Shown in pieces: positions 24,411 through 39,400 of a DNA stretch of 64,000 nucleotides. Source of the DNA: Phytoseiulus persimilis (lineage: Eukaryota > Arthropoda > Arachnida > Mesostigmata > Phytoseiidae); contig CM075102.1 in NCBI GenBank assembly GCA_037576195.1, positions 46,806,745-46,870,744 of the forward strand. The letters are read 5' to 3'. Below the pieces are notes generated by a model, which was given only the letters and a program-made list of their open reading frames with translations, had not been told where the DNA came from and did not search any database. Positions within the stretch are counted from its first letter, which is position 1. Every line of letters starts with the position of its first letter. The translations under genes were made by a program, and so were the position numbers.

Positions 24411-27400
24411 AAATCTGCAAAGTGCGCGCGTCCCTCTTCCAGATCAACGGTCGCTCGAAAGAGCCCCTTGTTCTGCCCGATCCCGAAGGTCCAGTCATCT
24501 CGAAGACGGAAAAAGTTTACGTGCCGGTCAAGGAACATCCCGATGTAAGTGTACCCTACACCTCCGCGCTGGCCTGGACCGGCATTCCCCCGCTCAACGA
24601 AGATCGGTTCTTGCCATCTTCAGAAGTGTTCGGGGAATGATGTATGGATTCTTTGGTTGATCTCAGAAAGATCATACTACGAGGATGAATTCTCAAACTC
24701 AAAGTCGACCATGTCGAAGCTAGTGACCTCGGAGTCCCGTCCGGAGGACTTGGGCCACAGCTCGTGGGCTTGAAGGGGCTTCATGATATTTGCACTCGAG
24801 CCACAGCGCTTCCTGCGTTTAAGATCCATCTTTCTTGCTCACCGTTTCGCGCTCAAGCCCGTCCGATGACCCGTTTCCCGGTCCCGATGACGTTGGAGCC
24901 CCCTCAAAATCAGCGTCGCGGCGCTCAGCTCATGCTGGAAAACCGTCCGATTAGGAGGCGTCCCGATCCTCTACCCACTTCAACCATGCCAGCAACAGCG
25001 AACGACGAAGACGACGTCTACGGCGACAAAAATACGTCCGATTGCGTGCTTTTGACGGCTTTGACGCTCTCATGATTCCTTACAGCAGCGCGAATCAGAA
25101 TCTTGTTCATTCTTCTCTGCGCATCGAGGGAGGCGTGCGGCCAGTGCCTCATGGGTCCATCCAGCGACAAATCGATGTGAAGACATGAGAGATTCTCTTT
25201 CCTGGACGGTCGTCGATGAATAATTTTATCCCGGAGCTAGAATCTCCTGATTGAGTTTCGGCTCGAAGCCTGCACGTAATTTAGATGCTTATTCACAACG
25301 TCGTTGGATAATCGACTGATAAACCATCATCGCGCCTGGGAAGCAAGCGGGAAAATGCGGAGGAACTGGCAAGAAAGATTGAATAACGCAAGATAAGAAC
25401 ACATAGTGCCAAGCGAGAAAAGCTCAAAAAATTCTCACTGGCCGACGACGAAGGCATGCGGCATGTCTGTCGGACGGTCGGTCTATCTGCCGTTGCAGCG
25501 GTTCTGATCCGTGAGGAATTTGTCGGTTTGGAATTTAATTACCAGATCATCGACCTTCTGCTCTGCAACTCGCTGCGCCAGTGAACGCGAGATGGCGCTG
25601 CGGATGGATCTAAACCGTGGACGACAACGACGACCACCGTTCAAGCTGGAGCCCATGCTTCTTGATGACATTAAGCATGATACTGCGCCGCGTCACGCCA
25701 AAATGACCGCTTCAATGCTATTATGTCACCATCAAATTAGACAGCAACACGGCCGAGCGAAGCACCTGACGAACCGACTCAAACATCGACGAAAAGACTG
25801 ATCGACTTCAAGCAAAAACGACACGTACGAACATACATCGACAACCCGATGCTCACAACGGCTCTTGGCCGGCAATGACGCGTCGCGGTGTGCTCATCGT
25901 CAATTGAACTCGCCGCGTTAGTCTGAGGAGCATAGACTGTGCTGCACAGTTCCTGTCTACGATGTCTGTGATCGGAGTTGTCCTCACGTGATATCACATT
26001 TTTCGATGTTCACCCTGTGGCGTGAGCAAACATGGCGTCGTCTCATGCGCGCGTCTGTCAGGCTCTTCGTCGAACGGCTGCTCAGGTTGCGTTGCCCGGT
26101 TGAGACGGTGCCTTGCCTCATACTGCCCAGCTCATGATCGATGGTCGGATCGTTAGCTCTTGGCGACCATCGCCATCATCATCACGGTGAAGTTTGTCGA
26201 TTCAACCAAATTGTGGTCTGATAGGCTGCAGCCAACGACCAAAATTAGAATCGAGAAACTGAAGGGTTTCTTCACAAAGATGATGACCAAGGAGAACGAA
26301 GTCGCGTTCGTCCATTCTCCAATGCGAATCATGGATTTTGATCATGATACCGCGTATCAATCTGCGGTGCAAGTTGCAGTGGTCACCTGGCGGGAAAAAT
26401 TCGCCGTAAGCTGGAAAGAGTCTCGAGACATTGCAAACGGTCGGGGAAGAGCAGTGGAAAAATCGTAATAAATCCTTCGTCTGATCGAGTTCCTTCGAGC
26501 AGCAAGGAACGCGGGGTGAACTGGACGCCGAGCAGGCCGACCCGTGGACGGCTCGGGCAAGCAAGCGTCCGGACGACCGACAGACAGGTAGACGAACCGA
26601 ACAACCGGCAAGCAAGCAGTAATGGCAGTACTTAATCGTCTTCTTCTGAAAAGGCTTCTTGCTTCTTTTGCAATTACTATAGCATACCACTCATGCGTAC
26701 GGCAAACCTCAGTGTCGTTTGTCAGAAACGAAATTGACATGTTGTCTGTAGGTCCGTCCGCCCGCCTATTCGTTCATTCGTCCGTCCGTCTGTGCGTCCG
26801 CTCACTCGCTCGCTCATCTCTCCGACTGTCAATCAGGTTCGTCTCGGGCTCAGAGAAGTCTTACGCCGAAGCGTTGCCCTCGAAACAAAAGCTACGGACA
26901 AAACTGCCAAGAATGCCGTGCCGTTGGGGTTGAGCTCGTGAGCATTGCATCGTTTCCCGTTTGGACTTCTCGAGACTTGGATACCGAGCAAACCCCTTCC
27001 AAGGCTCGAGTAACGTGGAAAAACAAAATTGGGCTCTGGCCAGTATCGAATGACTGACATATTAAGTTTGAAAAGGCCGTTCGCGCTACCTCTATGAATA
27101 AAAATGTCCATGTCGGGCGAACGATTTCTTCTTTCTTCTGGGAGCTCCAGTCGTTTTCCGCACATTTTTTCGACGTTCGGGGACCAGGGCCTCTGCCGCT
27201 TCAATAATTAGAGTTGGCTTCACTTGCTCGCTGTGCCTGTCGAGCGACCGCTTGGCCGAGCGCTCGTTCGGCGGTTGGTCTGTCGCTCGGTCCGTGCGGT
27301 TGTCTGTCTGTCCGTCGCCCGGTCAGAGGGATCAGCAGAAATAATCTATGCCTTAAAGTCACAGAAATTCTCAACTGATGAGAAACCACGGTGAGGCCGA

Positions 27401-30400
27401 ACAGATGAGCCTGGCGGTGAGGATATCAACGGAATGCGTTTCGAAATCAACGAGTATCGAGCGCCCGATTTCTTTCAATCTCATCCCGGTGATTTATTCC
27501 CGAATCGTTCCAAGATCCCCTCCGCAACTGCAGTGTGCCGTGGCGGGGTCCTCTCCGCCGCGCAGAGCATGCTGCTCAACGTGCGGAGAAGAGATCGTGT
27601 ACAGGTTATTTGTTTCTGTGGAGCTTTTCTGAGCTTCCGAGAACTGCAATCCGCGAGGAAAAGGGAACGAATGATTTCGTCTGGCGACTGATCCCTTTGT
27701 TCGTAAATGCGCGCGTACGAGTCGACAGCACTCTCGTTCTCTCTCCCTCTGCAGTCAGTCAATCATTCATTGATAGATCGATCGATCGGTGGATCTGCAC
27801 CCTGAGGTGATCTTGTTCCCTCCCCGTTTGGACCTCAGTCTCTTCGTAGCAGGTGGGTTTTGATGGAGGACAGTCATCAGAGGCAGGTTAGCCGGTCTCT
27901 CGTGAGCAGGCACTGAACCGTTGGCTCCGAGTGAGCTACGCAACTCGAACGGGGTAGGAGTGAGGAATCGGTCGTATTCCGAGGTTTCCATCCTCCGGGT
28001 TCTCTTAAACGACTTCGGAACACCCGTCGGCTCGTGTCGAGACTCTTCCCGCCGAATAGTCGTCCGGGCGCTCGTCGAGCTCAATGACGAACGGAACGTC
28101 GAAAGGAGGAAACAGGGTTGAACGTTTACTGAACCTGGATGGATGGATCACCGTCAACCCGAAGACAGCTTGGCTGAATGATCGCTGAGGAAATCAAGCC
28201 GCTTCTCGCGAAGTAAGACACACGCGCGCGCCTCACTCTCGGCAGGCTTACGCATTTACAAATGAGGGGAACAGAGGAGCGCGCGCGTGCTCAGAATCGA
28301 ACGAGCTTCGGCACTCTTCAAATTGGATGGCACAGCGTTCTGACGCGTAGCTCCAGTGTCTTGTACTGCAGAATCTTGGAAGCTGCGGTCTCCGGTCTTC
28401 CGCCCGAGTTTGCAAGGACGGACGGCCGGACGGAGTTTGGAAGCCCGAGTCCTTGTTCTGGAGGCGCACCTCGCGATCCGTCTCCGCCCGACCTTTCCAT
28501 GGAAGGGCTGACATTCCTGACTGAGTTCGCGCACTCATCGGGTGTCCCCGTCTGGTGCGGGTGCGGAGTTTCGCACACGGCTCGGAGGTAGTTATGCGGA
28601 CGAATCGATATCAGATGGCAAGGAGCTAATGAGAACGATCGAACTCTCCATTTAGTTATCGAATACGGGCAACGCGTTTTGGACAAGAGTAGCGAGCGCT
28701 CCAATGAGCACGAGACAACAAAAGCAGAGGAAAGTAACATTCTGCAGAGATACAAGTATTCTCGCCCGTGACTTCCCTGGCGTGTGAATTTGTCTTCCTC
28801 TCCATGAAACGGATTTGGGCTAGCCGGAGTCAGAATGTAAATACGTATTCTCTATGTAAATGTGTCCGTTGCTGTTGTTCTCGCAGGAGCTGTCTCGCTG
28901 CGGATTAGTATCAATGGCTTGGCGGAATGAGCGATCATTCCATGGGTTCGTCGAGAAAGACCTCTATCGTGGCAGTGTTGAAGAGCGTCGACTGGAAGTC
29001 CTTCCGACGACGGCGAATTCGTTTTGGCCATCGTTCCGGCTTTCGGCCTTCGGTCGAACCCTCCCGCCTTAGGACCTGCGGCAGAATTTTGAAGAACTCA
29101 ACTCCGAGTTGCTATGCTATTTCACTGTATGGGCTGCGCTGACGATATTTCGGTCATAATTGCGTGCTGTTTGCTCTGTTGGTTCCTCAGATCCTTTTTC
29201 TCTGCTTCGTTCGTTCTATCAAACAACACGGAGCTGACTGACTCGCAAGCGATATAGGAGGTAACTGAGTGAGTTTGTGCTTGGAAGCACAACACGAATG
29301 AATCATCACGAATCGTGTCGTTGTGGCAAATATTTACCCGTCTTCATTCATTGAGCTTGTGCTCTTCTTTCTGCATTTCGAAACCCAGTGAGCATTCCCT
29401 GAGATGGTGCCGCTGCTGGACGTTTTCGTTGCTTCAGAAAGTGGCGGCGGAACGAAGCCTTAGCCGAACAGTTTCATGTTAGGTGCCTTGGGCCTCGGTA
29501 TCGCTGCTCTTTTGCTCGCACTGGCCGACACTCACTTCGTCGGTGGCTGATTGGTCGGTTGGTCGGCCAACAAGCGAGCCCACCCGGCCGCCCGCCCGCC
29601 AACTCGCAGTGAGCTTTCTTGATAGGCGCGAGCACGGAATGCGTCAGAATAAAGTTCGTACCATCAACGATCGCATCGCCTCCGTTCGGACTCGTTTGAA
29701 CGCACTGTTAACTTTTCAATGTGTTTTCTGTCTCTGCCTGACATCGCTGCCGGCCTGTGTGTCGGTCTGCCCGCCCGCCACCCAGCGAGGCAGCGAGCGA
29801 GCTGACCAGAAGTACGATCGGCACGGAACACCACTGAGCATTATCATTGGATGACCGTGTTGATGATGTTGTTGGCACCGATCCTGAGTCTGACAGACGT
29901 ATGTCTCCGCGATATGGCGCCCGTGTCATCTGAGTATGAGATAAATATGAGATTGTCGTTCCCGATCAAGTGCGCGACGGAGCTCGCTCCTCCTGCCGCG
30001 AGAAGCTCGTCTCGTGCTTCCTTCCTGTTCGGCTCAGAGCGTCGCTTTCATGACGTTCAATTCATCGCAATGAGATTAACCAATTTCCACGACAACGTCC
30101 TGAGTGAGTTCAGCTACTCCATGCTCGCCGGTTTGAGTTCGACTAACGAGCGCCCACGTGGTGTGAAACCGTTCGAGAAGCGCAGAAATCTCGCCGGCTC
30201 CGAAGACACCGGAACGGAGCCGCTGCGGTTTGCCAAGAAGCAGGCACCAAACCATTCAGGCGGTCACCCAGAGAGTCGGACCAACCCGCATATCCAAAAA
30301 AAATACATTTTCCTCTCTCTCTCTCTCTCTCTCTTCCCGTAACAGAAGTAACATAAAATGATGTTGCCGCAGCATAAGCAACGACGACGCGCTACACTAT

Positions 30401-33400
30401 TAGCCGACATTATCTTATCACAAAAGGTATCAAAAGTTGGTGTGTGAAGTGCGTGCAATTTAGATGGATGTTCGCTGCTGCCTCCTGCGATGACTTTTGG
30501 CAAAATTGCTGGCGGCACCAACTGCGGCACCCCGCACGCAGAATCAGGAACGAATGGGGATCACTTCTTATCATTAGGAAAAAAAGGAGAGATGAGAGTA
30601 GCGAATCTATTTTGAAACAGACGGTCGAGTTTGCCCTTTTAGGAGTTCCATGTGGGGAAAAAAACTCTGACACGTCGCTCCGTCCGCTCTGCCCCTCATT
30701 GGCTGTCGGAGTACCTGATAGTGTCGTTCCTTATTCCTTGGACACCGTTGACTTCCGTCTCACTTCCACATCTGGTGTCGTCGATAACGAGCTGGACCGA
30801 CCGATTGCAGGAGCCCGCGTTGCGATGAGCTGAGGATGTTGAAATGTCCTACGGTTACCTCATCGTCGACGTCGAGTGCTTTCCTCAAAGTATAGGGAGA
30901 ATAATACGATGGTGCCATCTCAGATGAGCGAAATCGGCATTCCGAAGCGTTCTCTCCGCTTCTCAAAACCGAGGCTTCCCTTCTTCCTTCACGATCCCTG
31001 TCAGCAGTGCTCTCATTAATTCACACTGATTGCTTTCTACACTTCCAAGCTCACCGAGTTATTCGAATTTCAGTTCAACTTCGTTGGCCGGATCCTTGGG
31101 CCCAGAGGAATGACTGCCAAACAGCTCGAGCAAGAAACTGGCTGTAAAATAATGGTCAGAGGAAAAGGCTCTATGCGCGACAAGAAAAAGGTTTGTTCGG
31201 TGCACCTACTATGACTCGTATTCCAAAATAATTCTCAATCTGGGACTCTCCTCAAAGGGTTCATACAGCTCTCAGCGAGAAGTCTCGAGTCTAGAATATT
31301 TTCTCTCACCCGATCTGGAATTCTCCAAATAACTCGGAAGGTCGTTGTCGTTCGTCATTTTCTGAGCCCGGCCCGGCGTTTGCCGTGGTCGAGTGCGCTT
31401 CAATTTTCGTGTCCGATGCTCGTAGCTTTTCAATAACGGGTTGATAACCTTTGTCCGAGCAGCTTCCCGGTAAGCATCCTATCTTTTCCGATCTCGTCAG
31501 AGATGCGAACGGAATGTTTGTGATAAATCTACGTCTCCCATGGATCCTAATCGCGCACGGCCCCTACTGACTCTTGAGGACGATTAACACAAATCGTTTT
31601 GTTTCGAAAATTCTCTCGGATGAGTTCGATCGAAACCTGTGAACCGAGTCGTGGCAGTGAATCTAGGCTCAAAGCTAATAACATTTCATGCTAACCGGAC
31701 CGAATTGATTAACAGGATAACGCAAGTCGCGGAACGTAAGTTTTTCGGATTCGGTGATACTTGTTACCCACACATTGTTTCGTTTGTTCGACTCTCGGTT
31801 CTGCTTCGCCAGTTTTGCACTCTAGTCCGCTGCTCTCCGGTCATTGATCACCTCGACTGAGTTCGTTGTCCATCGAAGCGATGGACCGCACCAGTTCGTT
31901 GAGTGTTCAGCCGGCAGGCCGGCGGTGACCACACTTCTGCAGCTTCAGGTTTTCAGAGTCACGGAAAGGGAGCTTCGTGTTTCTCCTCGGGCAGGAAATA
32001 ACCATTAGTCAAGAGTGCGTGTGACAACCCTGATTAACACATCGTTGAATTATGAATTTATCTAGGGCAGTGTGATGCTTTGGCACCTTCTTGGCTGTCT
32101 CTTTTTTGAATATGGTTTTCTCGCGGGATGGTGGCCTGGTGTTTGTTTTGAGTGCGTCGCACCACGCTTCTCGGCTCTTGAGTTCCTCAAATGAAGCTCG
32201 ATGGAAACTCGGCCAACTTCATCACTCCCGGACGGACTCCTTGACGATGCCTGACAGGGCAAAAAATAAACGCTGCGGCCATTTGGCCTCACGGAAGCAT
32301 GACACCACGAGACCAGCGCTTCGAGTTACGATCAGAGTAGGGAGTCAGGACGCAAGAAGCTGAAACCAAAGTAGAAAAATATCAAACAGAATAGAGCTCG
32401 CTTCCCAGCCACATTTCTTATCAAGATAAACAACGGAAGCTTGAAATGCCTTCATGCTAAAAACGCTAAATGTTCTCGGTTCAGCACACGGCTTCTAATG
32501 ATTCGCCGTTCTCGGGACCTGTCCGAAACGAAACGGCATGGGCACCACGTGGCCGCAGGTTTCTGTTTCGGTAACCAGCGCCCAAGGCAACCTTAAAAAG
32601 CATCTTCTACAACGGATACCGCTGTCACGAAGTTTCCTCCGACTTCACTTGATTTACGAGGTCGGATTCTTCGCCGGAATCCACAGCGCCCATCAATCTT
32701 CGCACTGATTGAGTCTGAGACGACCCAGTGAAACGTCAGGAAGGGTCTCCGGGGAGATGCCACACGTTTCAAATCCGGTTCGATTCCGCACACCGCTCGC
32801 TTTCAGTCCCGGCCAGCGTGCTCGTGCAGCTCGGTCTCCTCTGAGAACCCATGTTCACGCCCTCATGAGCTCCTTGTCGGGGACGGACCCACTCTCGGAA
32901 ACTCGAGAAGAAAGATGACGTCGTGGATGCTGTCGCAGAATGTTTGGCAAACCCCGCTCGGCCACTCCGACAGTGCTCTGAATAATGGTGGTTGGAGTTT
33001 GAGCACGTGGCCCAGACACAGGGGAAGCAGGATGGGAAAAAGGAGAAGAAATCTCTACCGTGAATGAAGTGAGCCTTCTCGAGCAGGGAGAGTGGCTGCT
33101 GGAAGACTTTCTATGTTTAGTTGTTGAACAGTTCGGAAGAAGTCAAGGGGCCGGCCACGAGACGCTGCGGGTTGGTTCCTCTTGTTCCGAACCACGGGAG
33201 GGAGGCATGTCTAGTTTGTTGGCTTGCTCTCGTCCTGCCTGCTTTTGTGTTGGCCTCACCGCCAGCCGGCCAGTCGGCCTGCCTGTCTGGTTGTTCAGTC
33301 AGCTGTTGGTTCTCGTCAAATGCGGCGGCGGCGACAACGTTAGTGGGCCCTGGCATCTCTGGTTGCTCATCGCGTTTTGGCGGTTTGCGATGTCGCTATC

Positions 33401-36400
33401 TCTCATCCTGTATCTCTCTCGCTCACTTGTGATTTTGTCAGATCAAAGACAGCCTGCCCAGACAGGCCAGCCAGCGTGGAAGCTCGCGTGGCCTTTTGTC
33501 GCTCGTCTCCCGTCTCGATCTTCATTGACCATCTCGAGTGGGCAGTCGTCGAGCTCGGGTCTCCGATCTCGAGAGCTTGAAACCAGATGAGCCCCTCTTT
33601 GATGAATTGATCGATGGCGGAAGAATAGAGGGAGGCTCATGAATGGAACTGTTTAAGCGGAACCTGAACGATCCGACCCGACAGTCCGCTGGCCTGTTGA
33701 CGAGATTCGTCTTTTCGGGATGACATGACGGTACTGCCGATATCAGATTCCGAAGCCGATTCGGGGAGATAGATCCGTGCCTCGTTCTTGTTTGATGTAG
33801 GAATAGATCTGCAGTTTCATGCGGGAACATTCGCTGTGCCACCTCCTGCTTCGTGCTGAGTTGGAATCCACATTCCGAAGGACTCGTATCCGACCAAAGT
33901 GAGCCACATTTAACGGCGTTCTGGTTGTAACATTTGTTGCATGAGTGTTTCGTATGAGCTCTGTTGCGCTCTTCCATGATGGAAGTTCGTAACGGGCTCG
34001 CACTGGAAAAACATCGACCTTCCATGTTTGGTGGTGAATTCAACAACGCCAAAATAAACAATAGAGCATACGAAACCAACCGAAGATTAGACGACAAGGC
34101 GCGCCGCAGTTTCTGGCACTGGCGGAAGTCGTGGTGACAAGACACCCACTCTGAAATAACAAAGTCGCCACAAATACATAGAACGACGGGAACGGCTGCT
34201 GCCGAGTCGCTTTGAGTCGCTGGAAACACATCAACTGTCGCCCGACGCTGCCGCAGGTCTCATGCGGCTCGCCGATGAAAATTCGCGAGAGCCTTCAGCG
34301 AGGCTTCTTCTCTCTCTCAGTTCACTTCTCGAAGTCGTCCTTCGCGGTGGGTTGAAGGAACGCACAATAGCCCCATTGTCCAGGTTCAACTCTTGCTTGG
34401 AAAGTCGGGGAATCCCAGGAACAGTCAAGTCTGCGCTCTCAACTTGTAGAGATGTACGGTCTCCCGGACGTTGTGGCTTTGGGATATTCTCAATTTTTTT
34501 TCTCCTTTCTATCATTCACCGTGAAGGCACGGGGCATGCTGCCGCTTACTTCGCGATGGATTTCAAACGAGCTATGTTATGAGTTTTTCCGAGGAGCGGA
34601 AGCACGAGCTGGCATGCGTTGTCCCTTCGATTGTTGTCGTTCTTTTTCTCTCAACCGGCTGATGATACGAACCGTTTGGAAAGGAAAGAAAACCATTGCT
34701 GGCGGATGAATATATTTCCCGTTCATACTCCAGGCACATGGAAACTCTCTAAGTGGGGCACGTGTGGCGCATACCTTGTTTGATTCACTCCGGGCCGTGT
34801 GCTGTGCCCCGTCGTGGCATGATCCGATAGGAATTAACGTTCCACCGCGTTTTGCCCCTCAGGAGGATGCTAACCGCGGCAAACCGAACTGGGAACACTT
34901 GAACGACGACCTTCACGTATTGATAACGGTTGAAGATACCGAGAACCGAGCCGACATCAAGATTCAACGAGCCGTAGAAGAAGTCCAGATGCTCTTGGTG
35001 CCGGTGACTGAAGGTGAGGACGAGCTCAAGAAAAGGCAGCTTATGGAACTGGCCATCATCAACGGGACCTACAGAGATTCGAGCGCCAAAGGCCTCAATG
35101 GTACAGGTGAGTTTTGATTCCTCCTTCTCATGCGAGCTTCGGCCGAAGTCAGAGCTTGTTTCCCTCATTCCGCCGGGAGGCTTTCTCCGTGGCTCGTTCT
35201 CCCGCATGCTGTGTTGCCATCTTCGTTCATCTGTGGGCGATCTCGACCTCTGTGTTGGAGTGCCAGAAAATCGTAATCTTTAACATGCGGTCTTCACCAG
35301 GTCTGGAGGCGTTCCTGCCTCAAGATTTCCAACGGCTCTTCAATGCAGCCGCCGGAGGCCCTGTGGCTCTGACCTCCCCCTTGCGTACAGGAACCCCGCT
35401 GGGAGCCCCGCTCATACTCTCCCCAAGAATCCCGGTGCCGACCAATGCCGCAGTTCTCAACGGTAACTCGAATTGCTCTGGTCATCTTTTTCAAATGCGT
35501 GAGCGATCCTTCGTGCTTTGGCTTCTCACCGTGTCCTGCGCCTCTATTTCCCATGAGCGCTATTGATACATTCTCGTTCCGCCCCCCCCCCCCCTAAGGA
35601 GTCTGCACTGCAGGTGTTTCAGCGGGAGGATCCGGTCCCCCACCCCCGTTGATGTCAGCTGACGCCCAGCTCCTCTATCACTATCCCGACTACCATCAAT
35701 ACGCAGCTTTGCTGACAGCGACATCTCAGGCCGAGTACCAGTCAGCTCAAAACCAGGCTGGCCAGGCCGTTACAGCATCCGTAGGCCAGGATGGTACGTT
35801 TAGGTGACCCAATTACTTTCTGCCCCTACTTCCGTTCGCCAGGCACGCTTCGCTGCAAGAGGCTGCTATGACGGTGGAAGATTCTCGTCTTATTCCTGTC
35901 TACCACTAGCGAGAGTTTGTTGTTGTGTTGTTAAGTTTGAGCGAGAGTTTCAGTCACAATACCGACCAGATGAGTCTTAGACCCCTTTCTCAAACCCCTA
36001 CCTCTGACGACGCGCATCAGATGGAGTCTCTCCCCTGGTGGTCCAAATACAGATATGAGATCGGGAAATGGCCTTGTGGGGCAGAAAGGAATATCGCGTT
36101 TCAAGACGCGCTGTAGTCAATCGAAACCGAATGACTCGGCAATGCAGTCGCCGCTGCAACGAAGAGGTGCTCCTCTTCCCCGTGGACGGAGTTGCTCGAC
36201 CGCTCGTTCGGCGAGCAGGGGTCCACGAACTTTGCGCTGTTGCGCAACCTGAATACGGACAAGACTTTCACGACGATTCCATTCATGAGGGCAACGACGG
36301 CCGAAAGACGAGGAGTCTGCTGCCGACCGCCTACGAGGCAGTAACTGCTGACCCTTGTCAGGCGACGTCGTCTCGGAGACGAACGGATCCTCGAAGTCGC

Positions 36401-39400
36401 TTTTCTACTGCGTTAATCAATTTTAGTAATATATAACAGATAATTATCACTATGATGAGGTGAGGCGAATTTTCACCCTGCGTCACTCAGCTCGAGCGCG
36501 CGAGTTGCTGCAACGGACATTGGCTTTCTGTTCTGATTTTGGAAATTCGACCTCTATTTCGGATGCAGTATCGGAGTCGGAATGACTAGCATGAATTTGC
36601 ACGAGATTGCACTCGCGCATTCTCAAAGACTTTTTCGCGAAGCCAAATCAAATTCCCAGACGTCCGCATCGCAGAATTTTTTGCCTGGCTTCGGCAGATG
36701 CGACCGCGATTTGAGAGTATTCGCCCATGGAGTTTGTACGACTCGCGTGGCTTTTGATGATGAACGAAGTTCCGTTGCAACGGGATTCGGCTGTGCCTGT
36801 GGAAGAAGTCGGCTCATGCCACTGCTGGTGGAGTCCCCCTCGAAGCCCTGACAGAACCAACACCAAAGTCGATCAGACGTTAATCAACATCGAATTGACT
36901 GATGATACACATCGGAATAATCGCTCCACTCCTTCGTCTCATTGCGATACGAGGGGGAGAGGGCATTGTCAATCATGCTGACTGGAATCATCATTTGGAA
37001 TCGAAGTCAAATCAAGCGGAACGGTTTCAATGCTAGCGGTACGCCAAGAAATCCCAGCTTGCGCGGTCTGTATTTATGTATAAACCGGGGAAGGATAGCG
37101 AATGCCGCTCTGGATTGATGGCTGAGCTTTTTCGGAGCCTTCGGACAATGTACAAAACAAAGTGAGCTGTTCTTGAATCGCCTCGTTCCGTGGCGTTCGT
37201 GAACACTGATCGGACACGCGTCCAGGAATTTATCCTGTAACTTGCTCTCTTTCACTCAATGTTTCGGAATGAATAAGTCGAGCTCGACACGAAACACGAA
37301 TCGGTGTCGTCCTCGGGCATGGCCGAGCTGTTCATAACGATTCCGCAGAATGACTGGGCTCCTGATGAATGACTAAATGAGAGGTACCACCAGCAGTTTG
37401 CTCTCGTAGACCGTGTTTTCAGGCATTACCGCCTTCGAACGCGTATTTTGAGCCATTTCCCTCGCGATCGGAAGCGGATTTCTCGCTCCATCTGACAGGA
37501 CTTCGGCATTCGAAAGCGACTCTTGGCGTTCGGCTTCGCCTCAACAGAAAACATTTGAGCGGCGCTTGCCGCCGTCAAGATATATTTATGATTGAAGTAG
37601 ACGTTCAAATATATATACAAACACCTATAAATACAATGTACCTACTCGGAAGGGAAACGAGCAAAAAGTCTTTCAAATAGAGTGACGGTCTTCTGTGCAT
37701 GTACACACTTGGACAACGTCACCCGTCGATTCATACCAGATAATGACGAGAGAGAAGTCTCAGAAAACAAGGTGACCTAGATAAAGCAGTGGAGATGATC
37801 TTATTGATACTTTTACCGGCGATCATGGAGCTAAACGATGAATGGTTTTAGACCTGTTTGTCCTTACAGCGAGTAAACAACGGAGGGCTCTGTCGGGCGT
37901 GCGAGACCACCCGTATCAGCGGGGGTCCTAGACACGTGGCGGCGTGACCCTCTGAATTGACCCAGATGAGATGAATGAATCTCAAAGGTGTGTATCCACT
38001 TTAGGGCTGCTAATTTTTCTTCTAGGCAGAATTCATTATGCTTCTTCCCAAGCCGGACAGTTGAGCTTGAACAAACGATAGCTTGACCCGACCTCAATGA
38101 CCGAGCATCACTTTGATTGCGGGCCGACAAGAGCAGAGAGATGGTTGGTCATCGACGTCGCTCGCGTCAGTTCGCCTGTTCCTTGTTCGAACACGGCAAA
38201 AAATTCTGAAAAATGCTCATCATCTGACTCAAGGCCGTTGGAAACGACCAAATGAATCAATCCTGATTGGAATTGGACAGAATGGAAACTCTGGCAGCGT
38301 CTTACGGTGCTCAAAGGCAGGCAAGCATGGTGCAGTGCAGTGCCAAGTCGGTCGGAATTAGAGATACACACCGATGACAATGATGATATCTACAGTGTCC
38401 AAATAGATTCTGGGCCCGCGGGACGATCATGTTGATCGAGACTTACAGTGCAATATGAGAAGCTGACCCGACCCTTGTGTCGTCTCGAGGGAGAATTCAA
38501 CTTCTGAAGTTTCTCCAGAGCTCGAGAACAGGCCGTAAAGTGCGGGCTCGCGCCAGTCGGGCTTGTTCTGTATCCACTGGAACTTTTCCTAGTGAAGGGC
38601 CGCTATTCCATAATTTTCTAGATGCCGACGACGATTGCGTTGGTTGACCAATGCGGCCGAGCACACCGGATTGAAAGGGAGAGTAGAAAACTGAATAGAA
38701 AAAAATGAACAGTGGGCGGATGCTTACCGGTACTGAACACGAATCAGAAAGTGCTAGAAAAATTGAGCAATTATTTTTGTAAATAAAATTTCGATAAAAT
38801 TTTCTATCTACATTTGTCAAGTCGAGTTTTTCATGATGATCATTTTAACTTCTCGTCATCTAACAGTCGACTTCTCATTCCTAATTTTAAGCATCCGATC
38901 GCGCATTGAAGTTCCTTCTTCTACTATACTCCGTGCTCTCCTCTCTTTTTCTTGGTATTTCCTGTCAGAGTCGAACTCATGCGAATAACGAGCACTAACC
39001 TCAGAGCGGAACCCCTCGCTTCTCAGTCGTGACGTCGTCCTGTGAGCGACGTGATAGACGGCACAAATTAAAGCAAACCAGAAAAAAGCACAAAGCACTG
39101 ACCGCCCGTTCGCCTGCCTGCCCGCCAGCCTGCCTTTACCAATGAATATCTACTTCTTGACGACTAGTCCGAGCATTTTCTTACAATGCTCTGGGGAGCA
39201 GAAACTATAGAGCCTACATCAAGAAGTTTGATGGGATGATAACAAAACCGACCAGAATGAGATAATACTTGGTGGGAGATGGATTACCAATCAAGGTCAA
39301 TTTAACTTCACTCGGCCCTCTCTTAGACCTAATTCTCACAGCTCTGACCACCGTTAATACATGTAACCAATCGGAGCAGCACTCTGGTATTCTGGTCGGT

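Larger units (their letters stand above)
24545..31073 (+). other. HOW intron, 6.5 kb
   Basis: Runs from GTAAGT to TTTCAG, phase 0. No other gene recognised on either strand. It contains tetranucleotide tracts near 26525-26620, 26745-26830, 27215-27325, 29515-29605 and 29740-29815, and a CT microsatellite at 30311-30336. Confidence 0.85.

Noticed and set aside
32760-32800. tRNA-like B-box sequence GGTTCGATTCC
   Set aside because: The flanking bases do not form a T-stem and no matching A-box or acceptor stem is present.
35843-35872. Possible short HOW terminal exon after CGCCAG, reading Gly-Thr-Leu-Arg-Cys-Lys to a stop
   Set aside because: It would need an intron of about 49 bp, shorter than any other seen here; the exon at 41144 has a stronger acceptor and a poly(A) signal.
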